DNA of 64,000 nucleotides from Sinosporangium siamense (GTDB lineage Bacteria; Actinomycetota; Actinomycetes; Streptosporangiales; Streptosporangiaceae): NCBI RefSeq assembly GCF_016863435.1, contig NZ_BOOW01000018.1, positions 62,001 to 126,000 of the forward strand, read 5' to 3'. Shown piece by piece: positions 55,654 to 64,000 of this stretch (position 1 is its first letter; each line of letters starts with the position of its first letter). The notes under the pieces were generated by a model. It saw only the letters and a program-made list of their open reading frames with translations, ran no database searches and was not told where the DNA came from. The position numbers and the translations under genes were made by a program.

Positions 55654-56208
55654 GCCTTTCCGGCACCCGTCCGCGCTGAGGCCCGCCAACGCCCTGGCGT
55701 CCGGGTCCGGGCCAGGGGCGTACGGTGACCGCCGTGCCCGGCTGCCGTCGCGTGGGCTTGGCTGAGCCGGCGTCGGCCGGCGGCTCCACCTGCCGGGCGA
55801 GTGGCCACTGCGGGGCTTCCGCCGTACTCCTGCCCGGTGGGGGAGGTTTGCGCGATGGGCCTCGTGTCCGTGCCCGCTTGCCTGCTGTGCGGGCTTGGGG
55901 TGCCGGTTGGCTGCCTGAGCCATCACCGGGCCCCGCCGCCTGCCGTGTGGGCTTTGAGCTGAGCCGGGGCCGTTCCCCTCGGGATCCGGCTGCATTGTGA
56001 GTGCCGACTGCTGGAGCTCACCTGCCGGGCGGGCGTTGCGGGGGCTTCCGCCGTACTCCTGTCCGGCCGGGCACCACGGGCCTCGTGTCCGGCTGCGCCT
56101 CGTTGGGGGTGGCCAGGCGGGCTTTCGCCGTGCAACTGCCCGGTCTGGTCCGGGGTGGGCTTCTCCGTACATCGGCCCGGCGGGTGTGGGGGCCGCCGGG
56201 CCTTGGGG
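55654..56208. other. 555-bp gene-free gap with an imperfect long repeat
   Basis: No gene is supported here. Two related blocks lie at about 55785-55880 and 56018-56110, sharing an identical GGGGCTTCCGCCGTACTCCTG (55812-55832 and 56041-56061) and GGGCCTCGTGTCCG further on. They look like a diverged intergenic duplication. Confidence 0.5.
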
Positions 56209-57249
56209 TCAGCTGAGGAACGGGGCGATCGCGATCCAGCCGGGATCGTCGTTGACCTCGATCGCGGCACGGCCCTCTTTCCACGTCGCCGCCGTCTTCT
56301 TCAGGGTGTTCTGGACGCTCGCGGCGGGGTCGGCGTAGATGTGGATCAACCGTCGGCCGGCCATGCTCATGTGCGCGACGATCAGCGCGTCGCCGCCCAA
56401 CTGCGCGACCTGGGCGGTGAGCCGCTCCTCGAAGTCGTTCAGCGCCGAAAGGGACGTCTCGGCGGGCAGGCCCTCGGCGGTGGCGTGCCGGTAGGGCAGT
56501 GTGATCGAGATGTGCTGGTCGAACAGGGGGTGGTCGACCTGGCGCAGCGGCATGCGAGCCAAGGCCACGATCTTGACCCCGCCGTCGGCCTGGCCCTCCA
56601 GCAGGGTCCATTGCTCGTCCTCATATCCCGAGGCGAGATCGTTGACCACGGCCGGGAGGAACGCGGCGGCGACGGCGTCGATGGGCGGGAACGTCGCCGG
56701 GGTGATCTCCCCGATCCACCTCGCCACCTCGTCCTCGCCGAGCAGCGAGTCGAGGGCCAGCAGGGTCGCCTCCATCCTCGCCTCCTCGTCCAGGTCGTCG
56801 AACACCGGATGGTAGGCCGCGACGTCCAGCCGCGGCCTGCCCGGAGGCACGCGGAGGCCCAGCGTCATCTGATCAAGCGGCACCTCAACCCCGCCGGCGT
56901 CGAGCGTCAGCTCGGAGGCGCCGAGGACGGGCTGGCGCGAGGGATAGAACTCCCAGTCGGCGTCCTCGGGGGCGGCGCGGGCCCATCGGTGCGCCGTGGA
57001 CCGGAGCTCGGGGTCACCGGCCGCCGTCACCGTGAGGGCGTGTCTGGCGAGCAGGCCCGAGGTGACCTCCCAGGCCAGGCCCGGATGAATCGCGTTCACG
57101 GCGGCGGTGAGCAGCTCACCCATTTTGTCGTTGTCGTCATCGGCGGCCAGAGCGGAAAGCTCCGGACGGGCCTTCTCCCACCAGGTCCAGAACCTCTTGA
57201 TCTCCTGGTCGGCCTCCGCCGAGGCGCTCTTTCGAGCGAATGGTCGCAT
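56209..57249 (-). CDS. DUF695-like hypothetical protein
   Basis: The 346-residue cytoplasmic protein begins [30 protein letters not shown]. It is rich in acidic residues and has blocks [22 protein letters not shown] and [27 protein letters not shown]. The RHATAEGLP pattern and ending resemble DUF695-type proteins of actinomycetes, though I am not certain. No catalytic motif is recognised. It is divergent from mnmA, with a 58-bp shared promoter gap. The ATG is chosen because it marks the beginning of the conserved part. Confidence 0.7.
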   Translation of the reverse strand: MRPFARKSASAEADQEIKRFWTWWEKARPELSALAADDDNDKMGELLTAAVNAIHPGLAWEVTSGLLARHALTVTAAGDPELRSTAHRWARAAPEDADWEFYPSRQPVLGASELTLDAGGVEVPLDQMTLGLRVPPGRPRLDVAAYHPVFDDLDEEARMEATLLALDSLLGEDEVARWIGEITPATFPPIDAVAAAFLPAVVNDLASGYEDEQWTLLEGQADGGVKIVALARMPLRQVDHPLFDQHISITLPYRHATAEGLPAETSLSALNDFEERLTAQVAQLGGDALIVAHMSMAGRRLIHIYADPAASVQNTLKKTAATWKEGRAAIEVNDDPGWIAIAPFLS

Positions 57250-57307
57250 GGCCGAGGATTCTCCCAGCCCAATTGGGGTGACGCTACCGGGTACCCTCGT
57301 TGGTGTT

Positions 57308-58381
57308 ATGGGTCTTCGTGTGCTTGCCGCCATGTCGGGCGGCGTGGATTCCGCTGTGGCCGCCGCTCGCATCGCCGAGGCGGGGCACGATGTCACGGGC
57401 GTGCACTTGGCGCTGTCGGCCAACCCCCAGTCCTATCGCACGGGCGCGCGGGGCTGCTGCACGATCGAGGACTCGCGCGACGCGCGCCGCGCGGCCGACG
57501 TGATCGGCATTCCCTTCTACATCTGGGACATGGCCGAGCGTTTCCACCGTGATGTGGTGGAGGACTTCGTCAGTGAATACGCGGCGGGGCGCACGCCCAA
57601 CCCCTGCCTGCGCTGCAACGAGAAGATCAAGTTCGAGGCGGTGCTCGACCGGGCCGTGGCGCTCGGGTTCGACGCGGTGGCCACCGGCCACCACGCCCGG
57701 CTTGTCGACGGGGTGCTGAGCCGCAGCGCCGACCCCGACAAGGATCAGTCCTATGTGCTGGGCGTGCTCACCCGTGAGCAGCTGGCCCGCGCGATCTTCC
57801 CCCTGGGCGACTCCACCAAGGCCGAGGTGCGCCGTGAGGCCGCCGAGCGCGGCCTCACCGTGGCCGACAAGCCCGACAGCCACGACGTCTGCTTCATCGC
57901 CGACGGCGACACCCGGGGCTTCCTGGCCGACCGCCTCGGCTCCCCTGAGGGGCCCATCGTCGACGCCCTGACCGGCGCCGTGGTCGGCACCCACCGGGGG
58001 GCTTACGGCTTCACCGTCGGCCAGCGCAAGGGCCTGCACATCGACCGCCCCGCCGAGGACGGCCGCCCCCGCTATGTGCTGTCGGTCGAGCCGGTCTCCA
58101 ACACGGTCACCGTGGGCCCGCGCGCCGCGCTGGAGGTCACCACGATCACCGCGACCCGCCCGGTGTGGAACGGCCCCCTGCCCGCCCCTCACGAGCCACT
58201 GGCCTGCCACGTGCAGCTCCGCGCGCACGGCGAGGTCTACGGCTGCCATGCCGAGCTCTCGGGCGGCGATCTCCACATCACCCTGGCCACCCCCGCCACC
58301 GGCGTCGCCGCGGGTCAGGCGGCGGTGCTTTATGTCGGTGAGACGGTTATCGGGTCGGCCACGATCTCGGGCGCTTCCTGA
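57308..58381 (+). CDS. mnmA: tRNA-specific 2-thiouridylase
   Basis: The 357-residue enzyme has the PP-loop [15 protein letters not shown], the cysteine pair in [16 protein letters not shown] and [16 protein letters not shown], and the domain linker [12 protein letters not shown]. It thiolates the wobble uridine of Lys, Glu and Gln tRNAs, using sulfur from a cysteine desulfurase such as the one encoded upstream. Only a weak ribosome site precedes the ATG. Confidence 0.95.
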   Translation: MGLRVLAAMSGGVDSAVAAARIAEAGHDVTGVHLALSANPQSYRTGARGCCTIEDSRDARRAADVIGIPFYIWDMAERFHRDVVEDFVSEYAAGRTPNPCLRCNEKIKFEAVLDRAVALGFDAVATGHHARLVDGVLSRSADPDKDQSYVLGVLTREQLARAIFPLGDSTKAEVRREAAERGLTVADKPDSHDVCFIADGDTRGFLADRLGSPEGPIVDALTGAVVGTHRGAYGFTVGQRKGLHIDRPAEDGRPRYVLSVEPVSNTVTVGPRAALEVTTITATRPVWNGPLPAPHEPLACHVQLRAHGEVYGCHAELSGGDLHITLATPATGVAAGQAAVLYVGETVIGSATISGAS

Positions 58382-58429
58382 TCCTGGGGCCTCTGGATCG
58401 GGCTCTCTCCTGATCTTGGGGTGTTGGCT

Positions 58430-58462
58430 GTCCTGTCCGACAGGACCGGGCCGACGGTCCTG
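58430..58462. promoter_or_regulatory. palindrome with two competing hairpins between mnmA and the MBL gene
   Basis: GTCCTGTC-C-GACAGGAC (58430-58446) is a perfect palindrome. Its right arm can also pair with GGTCCTG at 58456-58462. The genes are convergent, so it may be a shared terminator or a protein site. Confidence 0.4.
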
Positions 58463-58587
58463 TGGGAGGCGGCCGTCGAAGGCCGAGTGGCCCGGCGGGG
58501 CAGGCGTGGCCAGTCGGTTGATGTGTCTCGGCCGGCGGTCCCGACGTGGCTCACATGGGGGGGTACGGCAGAGCCTGTGCGGGCGGG

Positions 58588-59229
58588 CTACGGCAAGGTG
58601 ACGGTCTCGCCGATGGTGAGGCGGCGCATCTCGGCCGACTGGCGGTCCGACTCCAGGGCCAGCCAGTTGTCCACCAGGGCCAGACCCACGTCGTTGAGCA
58701 GGCCGTCGTGGGTGGAGAAGGCACGGCTTGGCCGCACCTCTCGCAGGTAGGTCACCATCTCGGAAAGTTTCAGCCACGGTGCCGAGGTGGGCACCATCAG
58801 CGTGGGGACCGGGGTGTCGGGGACGGTGAGCGCGTCGCCGGGGTAGAAGACCTCGTCGTCGATCATGAAGCCGACGTTCTGGATGATCGGCACGTCGGGG
58901 TGGACCGGCGAGTGCCACTCGCCCACCACCCGCACGCCGAACCCGGCCGCGGTGAACGTGTCGCCGTGCCGCACGACCGCCGGGGTGACGGGGGAACCGG
59001 CGAGCTGGGCGGCGACCGCCTCGCAGGTGTAGACCTCAAGGCCGGGGTTGGCCTCGGCGGCGGCCGACAGCAGCGCGGTGTCCAGGTGGTCGAAGTGCTC
59101 GTGCGTGATGAGCACGGCGTCGGCCTTGTCGAGCGAGGTGTCCCCGGAGAAGCTGCCGGGGTCGACGACAAGGGTGCAGCCCTCCTTGGAGAGGCGCAGG
59201 CAGGCGTGGCCGAGTTTCGTGAGCTTCAT
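58588..59229 (-). CDS. MBL-fold metallo-hydrolase (UlaG-like)
   Basis: The 213-residue enzyme has the metal-binding HEHFDHLD, PGD near residue 130 and a distal histidine (FSTHDGLL). It begins MKLTKLGHACLRLSKEGCTLVVDPGS, typical of the beta-lactamase_2/UlaG branch of small-molecule lactonase-like or phosphodiesterase-like proteins. The substrate is unknown. It is convergent with mnmA and divergent from the methionine synthase-like gene, with a 73-bp gap. Confidence 0.85.
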   Translation of the reverse strand: MKLTKLGHACLRLSKEGCTLVVDPGSFSGDTSLDKADAVLITHEHFDHLDTALLSAAAEANPGLEVYTCEAVAAQLAGSPVTPAVVRHGDTFTAAGFGVRVVGEWHSPVHPDVPIIQNVGFMIDDEVFYPGDALTVPDTPVPTLMVPTSAPWLKLSEMVTYLREVRPSRAFSTHDGLLNDVGLALVDNWLALESDRQSAEMRRLTIGETVTLP

Positions 59230-59302
59230 CCGACCCAGCGTAGGGCGCGGGCTTGAGAACCCGCGGCGGCGGCGGCTTCGGGAGGGCCTAGGCTTTCCGG
59301 AC

Positions 59303-60313
59303 GTGAGTGACTTCCCGTGGGGCGAGGCGAGCGCGACCGGGGTGGGTTCGCATCCCGGTGAGAATCAGGTCGAGGCCGTCAAGACGGTGTTCGGCGAGTT
59401 GCCGGCTTTGCCGTACCTTCCCGAGTTGCCGGGGCGCGGTGTCGGCGCGGACATGATCGGGAGAGGCGCGTCGTTCCTCGTCGAGCTGCCCGTCGAGGTG
59501 TGGCCGTCGGGGTGGCGGTTCGCGGACCGGCCGGGGCGCGATCTGAGGCGTGCCCGCGAGCATCTGACCCGCGATCTCGACACGCTTGAGGAGGTGGCCC
59601 AGGGTTACGAGGGGCCGCTCAAGGTGCAGGTGTGCGGGCCGTGGACCCTCGCGGGGGCCGTCGAGATGCGCCATGGCGACAAGGCGCTGAGCGATCCCGG
59701 CGCGGTGCGCGACATCACGGCCTCGCTGATCGAGGGCGTCGCCGCGCACGTGGCGCGCATACGGCGGAGCGTGCCCGGCGTCACCACGATCGTGCTCCAG
59801 GTCGACGAACCCGGGCTGCCCGGGGTGCTGGCGGGCACGGTGCCGACGGCTTCGGGGTTCGGGCGGCTGCCGGCGGTGGAGGGGCCGGTGGCGGCCGAGG
59901 TGCTCGGGGGGCTGCTCGGCCTGCCCGGGGTGTTCCCCGTGGTGCATTGTTGCGCGCCGCGGGTGCCGGTGCGCCTGCTGCGTACGGCGGGCGCTCGTGG
60001 CCTGTCCCTCGACCTGAAGCTGATCACCGGTCGCGACGACGATCCGATCGGCGAGGCGGTGGAGGCGGGGCTCGGGTTCATGTTCGGCGTGGTGCCTGGC
60101 GTGGACTCCCCGCTGCCCGACGTCGGGGTGGTGGCACGCCCGGTGGCCGAGCTGTGGCGGCGGCTCGGGTTCCCGGCCGCGACCCTGGCGGGCCAGGTGG
60201 TGCTGACGCCGTCCTGCGGACTGGCGGGGGCCTCCCCAGCTTATGCGAAGGCGGCTTTGGCGAAGTGCCGCGAGTCCGCCCGCGTGCTTCGTGAGGACCC
60301 TGGCGAGGAGTAG
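59303..60313 (+). CDS. MetE C-terminal-like methionine synthase domain protein
   Basis: The 336-residue protein corresponds only to the C-terminal catalytic barrel of cobalamin-independent methionine synthase (full MetE is ~750 residues). It has VVHCCAPRVPV and LTPSCGLAGASPAYA, the His/Cys positions expected for zinc binding, and QVCGPWTLAGAVEM. Similar short MetE-like proteins are common in actinomycetes next to ligA. Whether it methylates homocysteine or another thiol is unproven. The GTG start is 8 nt into the conserved beginning (SDFPWGEASATGVGS), which fits the family. Confidence 0.85.
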   Translation: MSDFPWGEASATGVGSHPGENQVEAVKTVFGELPALPYLPELPGRGVGADMIGRGASFLVELPVEVWPSGWRFADRPGRDLRRAREHLTRDLDTLEEVAQGYEGPLKVQVCGPWTLAGAVEMRHGDKALSDPGAVRDITASLIEGVAAHVARIRRSVPGVTTIVLQVDEPGLPGVLAGTVPTASGFGRLPAVEGPVAAEVLGGLLGLPGVFPVVHCCAPRVPVRLLRTAGARGLSLDLKLITGRDDDPIGEAVEAGLGFMFGVVPGVDSPLPDVGVVARPVAELWRRLGFPAATLAGQVVLTPSCGLAGASPAYAKAALAKCRESARVLREDPGEE

Positions 60314-60436
60314 GCGGCCGGCCGCTTTCGGGGGTGTGAGGGTGGGGTCGGGCGGGTCGGTCGGGAAGGCGGGCCGGTCAAATGATGGCCAGGTCGGGGG
60401 CGGTTTTGTCGGTGGGCGGCGCTACCTTTTCCCTGA

Positions 60437-62647
<2,211 letters not shown>

Positions 62648-63438
62648 ACCCTCGCCCTTCCCCGAAGAGGCGCCTTGCGGGTGACCGACTGGGGAGGCGT
62701 CCGTCCGAGAGGTGTCCCGATTCGATTCCGGTCTGACCTCCGCTGATCTTGCATGCCCGCTTGGGCGGTCCGCCGGGTGGAGGCGGGGCGCCGGGTGAAG
62801 GGCGGGGCCGGTGAGGCGTGCGGATGATCGGTGCCGCTTTGCCGAGGGGGCGGTCTGGCGGGTCGCCCTTGAAGTCGTTAACGAAACCGTCGTCGAGGCG
62901 TCGGCGGAGCCGTCGGTGAGTGTCCGCCGGCCGTCGAGATAGTCGGCCTCGGCCATCCATGTGGGGAGGTCTGGTCGTCGTGCCCGCAGAAGATCACTGT
63001 ACCGAAAGGCAGGATGAAGTGCACTTTTTTAGTGGAGGGGGGCGAAGTGGCATAAATGTTCGCGCATCTCGGGGTTCGGTATATCACAATAAAAACTACG
63101 TCTTGCGTGTGCCCACCCACAGGAGCGGGTGGGACGGCATGATGGGTTTGGGGGATTTCGCAGATTGACGGGCCAAGGGGGGCCCTGGTCAGCAATCATT
63201 TCTCGTTTTATCCACGATCCTGCTGTCGGTCGTGTGGGTGGCCGCCTGGCCTGCCCGGCCATCTCCTCGCAGGACGCTCCACAGGATGAAACGCTCATTC
63301 AGGGAGCAAGTCGGACTAATGGGAGCGGGCTACGTGATCCTCGTATAGCCGGTAGTGACGCAACGTACTCAACTGGTTTCGCGAAGTGGTTCAAAGGTCG
63401 TAGTCTCCCATAGTGAACTCCTGGGGGTTTCGTTACTC
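62648..63438 (+). other. ~790-bp leader or gap before the c-di-GMP protein gene
   Basis: No gene is firmly supported. A low-GC stretch at about 62990-63110 has promoter-like sequence (acttttttagtgg, cacaataaaaactacg). CCCACCC/GGGTGGG at 63112-63133 forms a hairpin. A 20-codon ORF beginning MKRSFREQVGLMGAGYVILV is open at 63288-63350. Confidence 0.45.
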
Positions 63439-64000
63439 ATGACCGACCCAAATGACACACGTGACACAGGTCCCCGCATCGGCTCACCCCTGTGGACGTA
63501 TCTAACAGTCGTCATCGCCTTCGGTTTCACCGCGCTTGTGGCAACTTTCGTAGGCTTCGGCACCGTCGACTTCGGCAGGCTCGCCGACCAGCCGCTGCTA
63601 TGGGTGCTCGGTGTCCTCATCATCCTCGGAGAACTCCGCCCGGTCATGGTGTCCTCGTCCGCCGTGGTCGGAGGCACCTACCCGTCGACGATGTTCACCT
63701 TCGCCGCGCTGCTGCACTACGGGCCGAGCGTCGCCGTCGCCCTCCAGGCCGTCGCCGTGGCGGTCAACGGCATGGTCACGCGCAAGTCCTGGCACCGCGT
63801 CCTGTTCAACATCGCCCAGGCGACGCTCGCCTGCGCCATAGCAGCCGTCATGTTGAGCGCCTTCGGCATCCGGCCCACCCCCTCGGAGCCGTGGACTCCC
63901 GGCGGGGCCGACCTCCTCGCCATCGCCCTGGCCGGGGTCGCCTACTTCGCCATCCGCGCCACCCTCGTATGCGCCGCATGCGCGATCCACGAGCGCCGGC
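63439..64000 (+). CDS. polytopic membrane protein, probable GGDEF/EAL sensor, N-terminal part
   Basis: The first ~187 residues are visible and run off the window end. They form about five transmembrane helices (LTVVIAFGFTALVATFVGF, LLWVLGVLIILGELRP, MFTFAALLHYGPSVAVALQAVAVAV, LFNIAQATLACAIAAVML, LLAIALAGVAYFAIRATLV), a MASE-like input domain. In Streptomyces the gene after ligA (SCO5495-type) encodes a PAS-GGDEF-EAL protein of c-di-GMP turnover, so I infer the same here. The catalytic domains are not in the window. The ATG is the first plausible start after the long leader. Confidence 0.7.
   Translation, partial: MTDPNDTRDTGPRIGSPLWTYLTVVIAFGFTALVATFVGFGTVDFGRLADQPLLWVLGVLIILGELRPVMVSSSAVVGGTYPSTMFTFAALLHYGPSVAVALQAVAVAVNGMVTRKSWHRVLFNIAQATLACAIAAVMLSAFGIRPTPSEPWTPGGADLLAIALAGVAYFAIRATLVCAACAIHERR

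Noticed and set aside
54634-56172. 512-codon minus-strand frame opposite cysteine desulfurase
   Set aside because: It is antisense to an enzyme with PLP lysine and catalytic cysteine; no domain is visible.
63288-63420. Possible tRNA or structured RNA just upstream of the c-di-GMP protein gene
   Set aside because: No cloverleaf with a TTC loop and 7-bp acceptor stem could be drawn.

Overview
The window is a 64-kb piece of a very GC-rich actinobacterial chromosome. Start codons include many GTG and some TTG, genes overlap tightly (ATGA/GTGA), and several gene sets are typical of filamentous actinomycetes. These are an enediyne cassette, the GlgE pathway, many Ser/Thr kinases, and the order cysteine desulfurase - mnmA - methionine synthase-like - ligA - large membrane signalling protein, which I recall from Streptomyces. 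Overall flavour suggests a Streptosporangiales-type genus, but that is inference. I saw no tRNA, rRNA, CRISPR array or intact insertion sequence.

Region 1 (1-3.4 kb, minus strand) is the edge of an enediyne biosynthetic cluster: UnbL (DUF1702), UnbV (FG-GAP/ASPIC) and the start of UnbU run off the left end. The PKSE and thioesterase would be expected just outside. Region 2 (3.6-8.1 kb) is a surface-glycan-like module: QW-repeat cyclase-like protein, methyltransferase and GT4 glycosyltransferase, divergent from GDP-mannose 4,6-dehydratase. Region 3 (8.1-13.6 kb) is accessory: a DUF559 protein, a 37-bp direct repeat, one intact and one decayed P450 in tandem, a DUF2332 protein and a KstR-like TetR regulator.

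Region 4 (13.8-24.6 kb) holds a sigma-factor-like protein with a C-terminal membrane anchor, a complete OpuC-type osmoprotectant ABC transporter, a flavin reductase-like protein, a double-domain SppA peptidase and a secreted subtilase with a Ser/Pro/Thr linker. Region 5 (24.6-35.9 kb) is the GlgE alpha-glucan pathway: glgE-treS-mak and glgB on the minus strand, and glgP divergent across a 1-kb regulatory gap. TreS and maltokinase make maltose-1-phosphate, GlgE polymerises it, GlgB branches the chain and GlgP degrades it.

Region 6 (35.9-44 kb) starts with an IdeR/DmdR-type iron box and a three-gene Fe(III) ABC transporter. It continues with a compact operon of unknown purpose (coiled-coil protein, PP-loop protein, Tat-exported amine oxidase) and a YbaK-type protein. 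Region 7 (44-52 kb) carries three tandem membrane-anchored Ser/Thr kinases and etfBA. Region 8 (52-64 kb) has an MFS exporter with its TetR regulator and a perfect operator, then the housekeeping block of cysteine desulfurase, a DUF695-like protein, mnmA, an MBL-fold hydrolase, a methionine synthase-like protein, ligA, and the membrane N-terminus of a probable c-di-GMP signalling protein cut by the right end.

The most promising items for novelty are the enediyne edge, the membrane-tethered sigma-like protein, the PP-loop/amine-oxidase operon, the kinase triplet, and several unexplained regulatory RNAs or palindromes in the long gene-free gaps.
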